Shown: piece by piece, positions 35,617 through 43,980 of the stretch | Layout of the letters: every line of letters starts with the position of its first letter | How positions within the stretch are numbered: position 1 is the first letter of the stretch | Assembly (NCBI RefSeq): GCF_003478505.1 | Contig: NZ_QUFI01000002.1 | Span: 124,001 to 188,000, forward strand | Length of the DNA stretch: 64,000 nucleotides | Direction of reading: 5' to 3' | From: Clostridium sp. AF27-2AA | GTDB lineage: Bacteria > Bacillota > Clostridia > Lachnospirales > Lachnospiraceae | Position numbers and translations under genes: made by a program | The notes under the pieces: generated by a model | What the model saw: the letters and a program-made list of their open reading frames with translations, nothing else | What the model was told of the DNA's origin: nothing | The model's database searches: none

Positions 35617-35666
35617 AAAAAATCCCTGCGGCACATAAATGTCTATGTGCCACAGGGATTTTTTGT
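35617..35666 (+). terminator. Terminator of tRNA-Arg
   Basis: AAAAATCCCTG-GGCACATA...TATGTGCC-CAGGGATTTTTT, a long stem with T-run, 14 nt past the tRNA. Confidence 0.88.
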
Positions 35667-35749
35667 TTCATTCCGGATATTAATCCATCATGTCATTTTC
35701 ATCAGATAACGACCTTTGCTTCTGTCTGGATTTTCCATGGTCATCATGC

Positions 35750-35755
35750 TACAAT
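35750..35755 (+). promoter_or_regulatory. Extended -10 promoter of the GNAT gene
   Basis: TGC-TACAAT lies about 37 bp before the ATG; the -35 match is poor. Confidence 0.45.
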
Positions 35756-35792
35756 ACAATCTGTCTAGAAAATACTCAGGAGGACTTTCCTT

Positions 35793-36275
35793 ATGTTAAT
35801 CAGAACCGCAACCATAGAAGACCTTGATGCTGTCACCACTGTCGAAGCAGAATGCTTCCCGCCGTCGGAGGCCGCTACCCGTGCCGATTTTGAACACCGC
35901 CTTTCCCATTACGGTGATCATTTCTGGCTCATGTTTGATGAAAGTAAGCTCATTGCTTTTGTAGACGGCATGGTTACCGATGCAGCTGACCTGACCGATG
36001 AAATGTATGAGCGCGCCGAGCTCCACAAGGAATCCGGTGCCTGGCAGATGATCTTCGGCGTCAACACCATCCCGGAGTACCGCAAACATGGCTATGCCGG
36101 AGACCTCATCAAGCGCGCCATCTCCGATGCAAAAGCCCAGGGCCGCAAAGGACTGGTGCTGACCTGCAAGGATAAGCTCATCCATTACTACGCAAAGTTC
36201 GGCTTCGTAAATGAAGGCGTCTCCGCATCCGTCCACGGCAACGTAACCTGGTACCAAATGCGCCTGACATTCTAA
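35793..36275 (+). CDS. GNAT-family N-acetyltransferase
   Basis: A 160-residue acetyl-CoA-dependent transferase. The acetyl-CoA-binding motif A is visible as FGVNTIPEYRKHGYAGDLIKRAI (residues about 87-109), followed by the C-terminal AKFGFVNEGVS typical of the fold. Residues 1-20 (LIRTATIEDLDAVTTVEAECFPP) match the RimI-like N-terminus. AGGAGG lies before the ATG. The substrate is unknown. It converges with DUF1576; repeat copy 2 lies between them. Confidence 0.9.
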   Translation: MLIRTATIEDLDAVTTVEAECFPPSEAATRADFEHRLSHYGDHFWLMFDESKLIAFVDGMVTDAADLTDEMYERAELHKESGAWQMIFGVNTIPEYRKHGYAGDLIKRAISDAKAQGRKGLVLTCKDKLIHYYAKFGFVNEGVSASVHGNVTWYQMRLTF

Positions 36276-36303
36276 TAACAATATAGAGACAGAACCCACT
36301 ACA

Positions 36304-36650
36304 GGTCCGAAGCCGGGATTACCGGCTTCTGCTGTATTGCTCCCGCTAAGAGAGAAATAAAATCAGCCAGAACGGTACTGATAAAAGCCATGATTTCCAT
36401 CTTTTACCAGTACCATTCTGGCCGTGTTTTTTATTACCGTAGAATAGCAGGAAAGCAGAAGCAGGCCGGGGTGGTATCCTGCGTAGCATAAATATAAGTG
36501 CAACGTGTCCGGCTATGTGGCGACTGACGTTTTCGGGAGGCGGACAGCATGTCCGACTATCCGCAAACGGCTGTCAGCCACATCGTCCGAACACGGCACT
36601 TATATTTTGCGCAGCGGGATACCACCCCGGCCTGCTTCGGACCTTTCGTG
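36304..36650 (+). repeat. Dispersed structured repeat, copy 2 (two-hairpin element)
   Basis: Second full copy of the element at 11484-11779. The ends are GGTCCGAAGCCGG and the inverted CCTGCTTCGGACCTTTCGTG. Module A (36364-36424) is a hairpin (CAGCCAGAACGGTACTGATA with TACCAGTACCATTCTGGCCG) and is inverted relative to copy 1. Module B (36458-36638, 181 nt, same length as in copy 1) keeps loop motifs GTCCGGCTATG, GTCCGACTATCCGCAAAC and CATCGTCCGAACAC. Its arms (AAATATAAGTGC/GCACTTATATTT; GGGGTGGTAT/ATACCACCCC) differ from copy 1 yet stay complementary. It fills the gap between convergent genes, the only stretch over 300 bp without a gene here. Confidence 0.82.
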
Positions 36651-36673
36651 ACTATTCTTAAATCTTTATTGTG

Positions 36674-37960
36674 TTACAGCGATAATCCGCCCCTTGCTCT
36701 TGCGCGTCTGTCGCAGATGGACTGGATCACCGGTACCAGGAACATGGCCACGAGGCCGCCAGCGAATCCGTTATTGTAGAGGTTCATGCCTCCGTACACA
36801 ATTCCCACGTTCAGCGCTACAGAAGAATGTAAAAAACCTGCGATCAAGCCCGCGATAATTCCAAACTCACCGGCAATCGGCGCCAGCGTCGTGGAAAGGA
36901 GAAGGGCCAGAATGGCGGACGGATCGGTAATGCTCCAGCTCTTTGCCTCACTGGCAATGAGCACTCCGGCCATGACCGGAAGAATATTTCTTAAATGCTT
37001 ACCGGTGGCACTGAAGCCAACCACGGTAAAGATTCCGCCGATGGTCGGACCGTTTAAGTCCGCGCCTACCATGACCACAAACAGCATGGTAACCAGGCCG
37101 TTCACGCCCATATTGATCATGACCGCCGCACCGCCCTCGGACTTGTAGTAATCCGTACCGCCCAGACCGTAAGAGCGCAGGATACTGCGGTAATCCTCCA
37201 GCGCCATGGGGTCCGTCACAATTCCATAAATGATCATGGCACCGAACAGGATGGACAGCAGAATGATAAAGGTCTGGTTCTGTCCGGTAAACCAGATCAG
37301 GCGGGACTCAATGGTAACGCCAAAAGACTTCAGGATAGACACGATCACCGTTGCGATGATGCCGCCTGCAAATCCCACATTGTAAAGGGAATAACCTTTG
37401 TGGGAAAAATGGACATGGGTACTTAGCGGTGGCAGCACGAATCCGATGATAATGCCGGTAGCCGCGCACAGCAGAAACCGCAGTGGCAGCGGCAGATCCA
37501 CAATATGCATAACCTGGCTCACGATCGGAGAAAGGCTCGTCCCGTAAAAACCCACATACAGGTAACGCTTTACCGTAGTTTTATGATACTTTGCATAAAG
37601 GAACACTCCCACCAGAATCATCCAGATGTTTAGCAGGTTCTTTCCAAACAGGGAAAATCCAAACATCAGGCAGGTGGATGTAACGGTATGACCGTCAAAA
37701 TTCATATCCAGCGCATACATGATGCCAATACAGATCAACGTCAGGACACCGGCATTGATAAAGGCCGCCCCGACACCGCCGATCACAAAATAATCCGTAA
37801 TCAGAAAATCCGGTTCCCGAATGATCTCCACAATTCCATGAAAAATCTCATCTACCGGCTGCATGAACAATCCGGCTATAATAAAATAAACCGGGAGCAG
37901 GGACAAAATCAAAAAGCATTTGTTTTTTGAAAGGGGTCTCTGTAGTCCAAATCGTTCCAT
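36674..37960 (-). CDS. DUF1576 family membrane protein
   Basis: A 428-residue polytopic membrane protein with about 12 hydrophobic segments. Two internally similar halves are suggested by repeated Gly-rich stretches (FSLFGKNLLNIW near 110 and VVGFSATGKHLRNILPVMAG near 310). The pattern is that of the DUF1576 family, whose function is not known. The start at 37960 is preferred because GGAGG lies six bases upstream, although an ATG four codons earlier overlaps the uppP stop as TAATG. It is translationally coupled to uppP. Confidence 0.82.
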   Translation of the reverse strand: MERFGLQRPLSKNKCFLILSLLPVYFIIAGLFMQPVDEIFHGIVEIIREPDFLITDYFVIGGVGAAFINAGVLTLICIGIMYALDMNFDGHTVTSTCLMFGFSLFGKNLLNIWMILVGVFLYAKYHKTTVKRYLYVGFYGTSLSPIVSQVMHIVDLPLPLRFLLCAATGIIIGFVLPPLSTHVHFSHKGYSLYNVGFAGGIIATVIVSILKSFGVTIESRLIWFTGQNQTFIILLSILFGAMIIYGIVTDPMALEDYRSILRSYGLGGTDYYKSEGGAAVMINMGVNGLVTMLFVVMVGADLNGPTIGGIFTVVGFSATGKHLRNILPVMAGVLIASEAKSWSITDPSAILALLLSTTLAPIAGEFGIIAGLIAGFLHSSVALNVGIVYGGMNLYNNGFAGGLVAMFLVPVIQSICDRRARARGGLSL

Positions 37961-37971
37961 CAATTCCTCCA

Positions 37972-38805
37972 TTATCCAAGGAACGCAGTTACTCCGAAAT
38001 AGAACAGCACGATGACGCCCAGCACGATCCGGTAATAACCAAATACCTTAAAGTTATTTTTTCTGATGTAACCCATCAGGAACTTGATGGAGTACACCGA
38101 TACTACAAAGGCGATCACCATACCGGCAATCAGATAAAACAGCTCCAGTCCGGTAAAATGGAACCCGAACTTCAACAGCTTTAACAGGCTCGCGCCAAAC
38201 ATGACCGGGATTCCCAGGAAAAAGGAAAACTCTGCAGCCGCACTGCGGGAGCAGCCCAGGATCATGGCTCCCAGAATGGTAGAACCGGAACGGGAGGTAC
38301 CTGGCACCAGGGAAAGCACCTGGAACAGGCCGATGAAAAATGCGGTCTGATAAGAAATCTGGCCGGTTCGCTGAATCGGGAAATCTGTGTACTGGTTGTG
38401 ATTCTCCAGCACAATAAAAAGTACGCCGTAGATGATCAGGGTAGCCGCTACCACATATCCGTTGTAGAGATGGGCATCCATCCAGTCGTCCAGCAAAAGT
38501 CCGAGAATTGCCGCCGGAATGCAGGCCACCACAATCTTCATCCAGAGCTTTACCGTTCCAACCTTCTGTGCCCTTGTCTTTCCCGGATCAAAAGGATTCA
38601 GCCGCCGGAAGTACAAAACAACTACCGCCAGGATCGCCCCCAGCTGGATTACAACCCGGAACATGGACATAAACGCGTCTGTCACGTTTAAATGGATGAT
38701 CTCATCCACCAGGATCATATGGCCGGTGCTGCTGATGGGAAGCCATTCGGTAAAGCCCTCCACGATACCCAGCACCAGAACCTTTAAAAATTCAATAAAA
38801 TCCAT
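37972..38805 (-). CDS. uppP: Undecaprenyl-diphosphatase UppP (BacA)
   Basis: A 277-residue membrane enzyme that converts undecaprenyl pyrophosphate to the monophosphate, recycling the lipid carrier of wall synthesis; extra copies give bacitracin tolerance. Signature segments [16 protein letters not shown] at residues 18-33 and [14 protein letters not shown] near 165 carry the active-site Glu, His, Ser and Arg residues. About eight membrane segments. It shares one base with the frame of the DUF1576 gene downstream. Confidence 0.95.
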   Translation of the reverse strand: MDFIEFLKVLVLGIVEGFTEWLPISSTGHMILVDEIIHLNVTDAFMSMFRVVIQLGAILAVVVLYFRRLNPFDPGKTRAQKVGTVKLWMKIVVACIPAAILGLLLDDWMDAHLYNGYVVAATLIIYGVLFIVLENHNQYTDFPIQRTGQISYQTAFFIGLFQVLSLVPGTSRSGSTILGAMILGCSRSAAAEFSFFLGIPVMFGASLLKLLKFGFHFTGLELFYLIAGMVIAFVVSVYSIKFLMGYIRKNNFKVFGYYRIVLGVIVLFYFGVTAFLG

Positions 38806-38852
38806 AGCTCTGCCTCATTTCTTTCTTGTCATATTTATAACAATCCAAAGAA

Positions 38853-39533
38853 TTATTTTACCACATTTTCAATCTGCCAGTCAATCGGTGTCAGCCCGTT
38901 CGCCTCTAAAAAGGCATTGGTCTTACTGAACGGCCTGCTGCCAAAAAAGCCCCGGTACGCGGAAAGCGGGCTTGGATGCGGTGCTTCCAGAATCAGGTGT
39001 TTCGGATTGTTTAGCATGGACTTTTTCATCTGGGCCGGTCTGCCCCAGAGAATGAATACCATCGGCCGGTCCTGCTCGTTTAAGATCTTAATGGCCGCGT
39101 CGGTAAACTCCTCCCAGCCAATGCCGTGATGGGAATTGGCCGCATGGGCCCGCACGGTCAGCACAGTATTCAGCATCATGACGCCCTGCTTTGCCCATTT
39201 CACCAGATATCCGTTGTTCGGTATGTAACAGCCCAGATCATCGTGCAGCTCCTGATAAATGTTCACCAGGGACGGCGGGATCTCCACATCCGGTTTTACG
39301 GAAAAGCACAGCCCGTGGGCCTGCCCCACGTTATGGTAAGGATCCTGTCCCAGAATCACCACCTTCACCTCAGACAATGGTGTAAATTCAAACGCGTTAA
39401 AAATGTCGTTCGGATCCGGGAACACCTGCCGTGTCTCGTATTCGTGTTTCACTGTCTCGTACAGTTTCTTATAATATGGCTTCTTAAACTCCCCGCTTAA
39501 CGGGCCAAGCCAGTCATTTGCAATGGCTCCCAT
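38853..39533 (-). CDS. ung: Uracil-DNA glycosylase, family 1
   Basis: A 226-residue base-excision repair enzyme removing uracil from DNA. Water-activating motif GQDPYHNVGQAHGLCFS near residue 61 and leucine-loop motif APHPSPLSAYRGFFG near 184, both intact. The family length is normal. RBS AAGGAG precedes the ATG. It lies between uppP and hisF on the same strand, without obvious functional connection. Confidence 0.96.
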   Translation of the reverse strand: MGAIANDWLGPLSGEFKKPYYKKLYETVKHEYETRQVFPDPNDIFNAFEFTPLSEVKVVILGQDPYHNVGQAHGLCFSVKPDVEIPPSLVNIYQELHDDLGCYIPNNGYLVKWAKQGVMMLNTVLTVRAHAANSHHGIGWEEFTDAAIKILNEQDRPMVFILWGRPAQMKKSMLNNPKHLILEAPHPSPLSAYRGFFGSRPFSKTNAFLEANGLTPIDWQIENVVK

Positions 39534-39621
39534 AGCTTCTCCTTTCGTTGCCAGTGCTTCGTTCCCATGCAGACCTGCATTGCCGGAAACACCGGAATTT
39601 CGCGCCAGGCACAGCTTTGAA

Positions 39622-40383
39622 TCACAGGCGCACGGAAATGCCCCGCTCCCGCAGATACTGCTTTAAATCCCGGATTTCCAGCTCCTTATAATGGAACAAA
39701 GATGCCGCAAGCGCCGCGTCCGCCTTTCCTTTGGTCAGTGCATCGTAGAAATGCTCCTTCGTTCCTGCGCCGCCGGATGCAATGACCGGAATCGACACGT
39801 TCTCTGCAATCAGGGAAGTCAGCTCATTGTCATAGCCGGCCTTGGTTCCATCACAGTCCATGCTGGTAAGCAAAATCTCACCGGCACCCAGAGAGTCTGC
39901 CTTCATGGCCCACTCCACGGCGTCCAGACCGGTATCAATACGTCCGCCATTTTTGTATACATTCCAGCCAGATCCGTCTTCCCTGCGTCTGGCATCAATG
40001 GCAACCACCACACACTGGCGACCGAACTTGTCTGCCGCGTCACTGATCAGCTGCGGTGTATTGATAGCGGAAGAATTGATGGAAATCTTATCCGCGCCCT
40101 CCCGAAGAAGCCGCCGGAAATCCTCCACGGTGCGGATGCCTCCACCTACCGTAAACGGGATAAACACGGTCTCTGCCACCCGGCGTACCATGTCCACCAC
40201 AGTCTCCCTTGCATCAGAAGATGCCGTAATGTCCAGAAATACCAGTTCATCGGCGCCGGCCTTATCATAGGCTGCCGCAATCTCCACCGGATCTCCGGCA
40301 TCCCGCAGATTCACGAAATTGACACCTTTTACCACCCGTCCGTTGTGAACATCCAGACAGGGAATGATTCTCTTTGTAAACAT
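39622..40383 (-). CDS. hisF: Imidazole glycerol phosphate synthase, cyclase subunit HisF
   Basis: A 253-residue (beta-alpha)8 barrel that closes the imidazole ring using ammonia from HisH. The two catalytic aspartates are present: Asp11 ([11 protein letters not shown]) and Asp130 (VVVAIDARR). The phosphate-site Gly motifs VGGGIRT and ASGGAGT are intact. RBS AGGAGG. It follows hisH by 31 bp. No other his genes are in the window, so this pair is separated from the rest of the pathway. Confidence 0.96.
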   Translation of the reverse strand: MFTKRIIPCLDVHNGRVVKGVNFVNLRDAGDPVEIAAAYDKAGADELVFLDITASSDARETVVDMVRRVAETVFIPFTVGGGIRTVEDFRRLLREGADKISINSSAINTPQLISDAADKFGRQCVVVAIDARRREDGSGWNVYKNGGRIDTGLDAVEWAMKADSLGAGEILLTSMDCDGTKAGYDNELTSLIAENVSIPVIASGGAGTKEHFYDALTKGKADAALAASLFHYKELEIRDLKQYLRERGISVRL

Positions 40384-40414
40384 ATGCTGTTCCTCCTACA
40401 AACTGCCCTGTCCG

Positions 40415-41020
40415 TTACAGGCTGATGAAATTTTTCAGGATCTGAAGCCCCACCTCACTGCTCTTTTCCGGATGGAACTGGCAGGCAAATACATTGCCCT
40501 GCTCCACCGCCGCATGAATGTGGGTGCTGTATTCTGTGGTGGCTGCCACGATTTCTGTGTCCTCTGCCTTTAAGTAATACGAATGCACAAAGTACACATA
40601 AGACCCATTCGGAATTCCGGCAAACAGTCTGGTTCCCGGTTTGATTTCCAGGGAATTCCAGCCCATATGCGGAATCTTGAGTCCCGGGCTGTCCGGAATC
40701 TTTAAGATCTCGCCCTTCAAAATGCCAAGGCCCTCCACACCATCACTCTCATCACTTCGCTCAAACAAAAGCTGCAGGCCCAGGCAGATTCCCAGAAGCG
40801 GAGTACCTTTCTTTACCGCCTCCCGGATTACCTCCACCAGACCATACTGGTGCAGGCGTTCCATGGCGCCCCCAAAGGCACCAACACCCGGCAGGATCAG
40901 TTTGTCTGCCGCAAGAATGTTTTCTTTGTCTCTTGTTACAACCGGCTGCTCGCCCAGGGCGGTCAGTGCCTTTTCCACACTTCGTATATTTCCGGCATCG
41001 TAGTCAATAATCGCTATCAT
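40415..41020 (-). CDS. hisH: Imidazole glycerol phosphate synthase, glutaminase subunit HisH
   Basis: A 201-residue class I glutaminase that feeds ammonia to HisF. The catalytic triad is visible: Cys79 (LLGICLGLQLLFE), His183 and Glu185 (QFHPEKSSEVG). The oxyanion-strand region PGVGAFGGAM is near 44. RBS GGAGGAG. Forms a heterodimer with the adjacent HisF. Confidence 0.96.
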   Translation of the reverse strand: MIAIIDYDAGNIRSVEKALTALGEQPVVTRDKENILAADKLILPGVGAFGGAMERLHQYGLVEVIREAVKKGTPLLGICLGLQLLFERSDESDGVEGLGILKGEILKIPDSPGLKIPHMGWNSLEIKPGTRLFAGIPNGSYVYFVHSYYLKAEDTEIVAATTEYSTHIHAAVEQGNVFACQFHPEKSSEVGLQILKNFISL

Positions 41021-41059
41021 TCGGTCTCCTCCATGCAGTTGCTAGTTATCAGTTCGATT

Positions 41060-41833
41060 TTATTCTACATTATAATCATTTTTCAGCATCCAGTCTACCG
41101 AATTTTGGTGAACACCGCATGCCCGCTCATGAAGCTCCTGTGTCGTCTGCGGGAAGGTCTTATTTATCCGCAAAAAGAAAGAGCCCTGGTTAAAAAATGC
41201 GGTCTTCTCAAAGGGGAAGCGGATCACGCCCGGATTCGCAAAGCCAGCTCCCAGCTCCAGGATTACCAGATCCTTGTTGAAGGTTCCGGTCAGCCACTGG
41301 GTATAGCGGTTCCACTGGGGCAGATAGCCCTCTTCTATGTACGGATGCGCCTCAATGGTGTTTCCTGTTAACGGCGCGCCACAATGCGGACAGATGCCGG
41401 ACGGAATCTCATCCGGCTCCCAGATGTCCTTCGTACATCCCGCAGAGCACTGTTTCCACGTTTCATTTCCGCAGGGCGCTACGATGCGCTGCACCCGCTT
41501 ATCCTTTGGTTTTTCCTTCACCGGGAAAAGGCGGTCCATCATTGCCTGAGTCTGCTCATCGGCAGCCGGGCAGGACACCTCTTCCATGTGAATTTCCTCC
41601 GTTATGGCGGTCTCCGTCTGGCTTCCAAGCGCTGTCTCAAAGATCAGGGCATCTGTTGCCATCGTGATGATAAAATAGTCCTTATTCTTCACCAGCTCAT
41701 ATAAATTCGCGTAGGCTTCCCGCAGCCGCGCCTCCTGCGCAGCGTCCCCGCGTTTCCATTTCCACTCCTCGCCCAGACCAATCAGAAGCTTCTGACAGCC
41801 CGAAAGGCGCGCGCCTATCTTCTCTGCATCCAT
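41060..41833 (-). CDS. Sir2-like (sirtuin fold) protein, apparently lacking catalytic residues
   Basis: A 257-residue protein recognisable as a divergent sirtuin. Residues 50-60 (KNKDYFIITMATDALIFETAL) sit where sirtuins have the TxNxD NAD motif. A four-Cys zinc module (CGNETWKQCSAGC...CPHCGAPL) is near 110-145, and LVILELGAGFANPGVIRFPFE near 195 matches the sirtuin C-terminal Rossmann strand. The N-terminal GAGxS loop and the catalytic His of the HG motif are not seen. It may bind nucleotide or protein without deacylating. RBS AGGAGG. It is downstream of the ABC-F gene and upstream of hisH. Confidence 0.68.
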   Translation of the reverse strand: MDAEKIGARLSGCQKLLIGLGEEWKWKRGDAAQEARLREAYANLYELVKNKDYFIITMATDALIFETALGSQTETAITEEIHMEEVSCPAADEQTQAMMDRLFPVKEKPKDKRVQRIVAPCGNETWKQCSAGCTKDIWEPDEIPSGICPHCGAPLTGNTIEAHPYIEEGYLPQWNRYTQWLTGTFNKDLVILELGAGFANPGVIRFPFEKTAFFNQGSFFLRINKTFPQTTQELHERACGVHQNSVDWMLKNDYNVE

Positions 41834-41894
41834 GATTTATCCTCCTGAAATCTCCAGTAATTTTTCTATCCGGCCTGTTCTGTCTAAAATCTTC

Positions 41895-43904
41895 TTAGAT
41901 CTCCAGGCCGGAATATCCGTGTACTTCCTCATACACCTCATACCATTCCATGCACCGCGCGTGAAAGCACTCCCACGCCTCGTCGCGCCGTGCTTTCGCG
42001 GCCGCCACATCTTCCTGCAGGCCAGATGGCTCATCCGGTATTCCGGCTGTCCCTCCGGCGGTCTTTTCTCCCGATGACTCTGCCTCTGTTTTTTCCGTCA
42101 TCCGCGCCGCGGGTTCTGTCATCCAGTACGCCTCTGACATTTTCCACTCATCCAAAAGCCCCTGATATTCTTCCTCAAGCCGTCCATACTCCAGTTCCTC
42201 CGGCTCCAGTTTTTCCTGCACAAGCCGCAGTTTCCAGTCCGCATAGGCTTCCTCGACGGAAAACTCCTTAAGGCGGTGGCGTTCCGCCTTCGGCACAGCC
42301 CGCATTCCTGCTAAAAGTGCTGCGTCCTCGGCCTTTACCTGGGCTGAAAGCTCTTCTCCGTATTCGTCCGCCTTCTGCTTTTTCTCCAGGTAATGCTCAT
42401 AACCGAACGGGTAATACATGGGGCCTCCATCCTCAAAGATCAGCACGCTCTGGGCTACCTGACGGATGAAATACCGGTCATGGGACACAAAGAGAATGGT
42501 TCCGGTATAGGCCTGGAAAGCCGATTCCAGCGTTTCCTTCGCCTGCACGTCCATGTGGTTGGTTGGCTCATCCAGCACCAGAAAATTCGGGCGGCTTTGC
42601 AAAAGTTCCGCCAGCACCAGCCGTGCTTTTTCACCGCCGGATAAATCACTCACCCGCCGGGATGCCAGCTTTCCAGGGAACAGATACATCCCCAGAATAT
42701 TCCGCACCTCTTTCTCTGTCATGGATGGGAACAGGTCATGAAAATGCTCTGCCACGGACTTTTCCGACTGAATCTCTGCCGAGTGCTGGTCAAAATATCC
42801 GATGGTAATGTTGTTTCCCAGCACACACCGCCGCTCCACAGACTTATCCTTTTCCTGAAACGGCTGCAAAAGCCCCGCCACCGTCTTCAAAAAGGTACTT
42901 TTTCCTGCTCCATTTGGCCCCAGAATGCCCATTTTCTGTCCTCGGCGGATCCGCAGGGTAATCTCTAAAAGTGCCCGGTCATAGCCGATTTTCAAGTGCT
43001 CTGCCTCAAACACCCACTTGCTGCCCGGAATAAGCGGCTCAATGTTGCCGGTAAACAGATGCACATCATCCTCCACCGGCTTTTCCACCCGCTCCATACG
43101 CTCCAGCTGCTTTTTCTTGGCCCGGGCAAAGGATGCTTTCGTCGGCTTGTGGCGAAAACGCTCAATCACGCCGTTTAAGCGGTCCGCCTCCTCCTGCTGC
43201 CGCTCCCAGGCCTTTCGCTGCCGTTCGATCCGCTTTTGCTTCTCTTCCCGGTACTGGCTGTAATTGCCTGCATACCGGGTCAGCTTCCCGTCAGAAACCT
43301 CAACCACAGTCTCTGCCACCTGATCCAGAAAAAAACGGTCATGAGACACCAGCACCACCGCGTGCTCATACCGCTTTAAATACTGCTCCAGCCACTGGAT
43401 CGTGGCAATATCCAGATGGTTCGTCGGTTCATCTAACAGTAAAATATCCGGTTTTTCCAGCAGCAGACGGATCAGCGCGATCTTCGTCTGCTCACCTCCG
43501 GAAAAATCTCCGATCTTTTTGTGCTTGTCAGCCCTTGCAAAGCCAAAGCCGGTAAAGATCCGGTCATACTCCTGCTCATATTCAAACCGTTCCCGTGCAA
43601 AGGTATCGCGAAACGGGCATGCCGCCAGAAGAATCTCCTCCACGGTCTGTTCCCGGTCCGAAAAAGCCTGCTGCTTTAACATCCCCACGGTCAGCCGGCG
43701 AGAACTCGTCACACCTGCTCCCTGGCGCCTGTCGTCCCGGTCCAGGGAAAGTTCTCCTGCGATCAGCTTTAAAAGCGTGGTCTTTCCTGCGCCATTTCGC
43801 CCCACCAGGGCAATCTTTTCATTTCCCTTTATCTCAAAATCCACATGGGACAAAATCACATGTCCGCCCGCCGAAACGGTACCATCCGTAATCTGATATA
43901 ACAT
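41895..43904 (-). CDS. ABC-F family ATPase
   Basis: A 669-residue cytoplasmic protein with two ATPase domains and no membrane part, as in ribosome-acting ABC-F proteins. Walker A GRNGAGKTTLL near residue 35 and GPNGAGKSTFL near 325; signatures FSGGEQTKIAL and LSGGEKARLVL; Walker B LLLDEPTNHLD and LVLDEPTNHMD. The interdomain linker with basic helices (RQRKAWERQQEEADRL) is present. The C-terminal extension of about 150 residues is long, charged and partly low-complexity. It may be a translation factor or a resistance protein; the subfamily cannot be settled by eye. The leader carries a hairpin that hides the ribosome site. Confidence 0.92.
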   Translation of the reverse strand: MLYQITDGTVSAGGHVILSHVDFEIKGNEKIALVGRNGAGKTTLLKLIAGELSLDRDDRRQGAGVTSSRRLTVGMLKQQAFSDREQTVEEILLAACPFRDTFARERFEYEQEYDRIFTGFGFARADKHKKIGDFSGGEQTKIALIRLLLEKPDILLLDEPTNHLDIATIQWLEQYLKRYEHAVVLVSHDRFFLDQVAETVVEVSDGKLTRYAGNYSQYREEKQKRIERQRKAWERQQEEADRLNGVIERFRHKPTKASFARAKKKQLERMERVEKPVEDDVHLFTGNIEPLIPGSKWVFEAEHLKIGYDRALLEITLRIRRGQKMGILGPNGAGKSTFLKTVAGLLQPFQEKDKSVERRCVLGNNITIGYFDQHSAEIQSEKSVAEHFHDLFPSMTEKEVRNILGMYLFPGKLASRRVSDLSGGEKARLVLAELLQSRPNFLVLDEPTNHMDVQAKETLESAFQAYTGTILFVSHDRYFIRQVAQSVLIFEDGGPMYYPFGYEHYLEKKQKADEYGEELSAQVKAEDAALLAGMRAVPKAERHRLKEFSVEEAYADWKLRLVQEKLEPEELEYGRLEEEYQGLLDEWKMSEAYWMTEPAARMTEKTEAESSGEKTAGGTAGIPDEPSGLQEDVAAAKARRDEAWECFHARCMEWYEVYEEVHGYSGLEI

Positions 43905-43953
43905 AAAAACCTCTTTTCTTTGTTACTGGTAACAGTGTAGCAAAAAAAAGAGG
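43905..43953 (-). promoter_or_regulatory. ABC-F leader hairpin covering the ribosome site
   Basis: On the minus strand, CCTCTTTT (43946-43953) pairs with AAAAGAGG (43910-43917), which contains the AGAGG ribosome site right before the ATG. An inner perfect stem TGTTAC/GTAACA (43921-43934) closes the loop. The U-run after CCTC could also serve as a terminator. Such leader control is known for several antibiotic-induced ABC-F genes. Confidence 0.5.
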
Positions 43954-43980
43954 CTTTTAAAAGTTTTTTACCGGATCTTT

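Larger units (their letters stand above)
35428..35792. other. Intergenic stretch with divergent starts, tRNA-Arg and GNAT promoter
   Basis: Contains the tRNA-Arg promoter, gene and terminator, and an extended -10 promoter for the GNAT gene. The first 65 bp probably carry the promoter of the minus-strand exported protein. No further gene is seen. Confidence 0.6.

Noticed and set aside
35428..35634. 69-codon N-terminal extension of the exported protein gene that runs antisense through tRNA-Arg
   Set aside because: The peptide (GIEPTHAAPEATALSTELQTH-like) is the usual artefact of an open frame opposite a tRNA; a good ribosome site supports the internal ATG at 35427.
36549..36779. Plus-strand frame beginning in repeat copy 2 and running into DUF1576
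   Set aside because: Its first half is repeat sequence and its second half is antisense to a clear membrane protein gene.
39622..41020. hisFH pair as a non-histidine (surface sugar amidation) synthase
   Set aside because: Both proteins keep the full canonical catalytic residues and there are no sugar-biosynthesis neighbours, so the histidine enzyme is the simpler reading.
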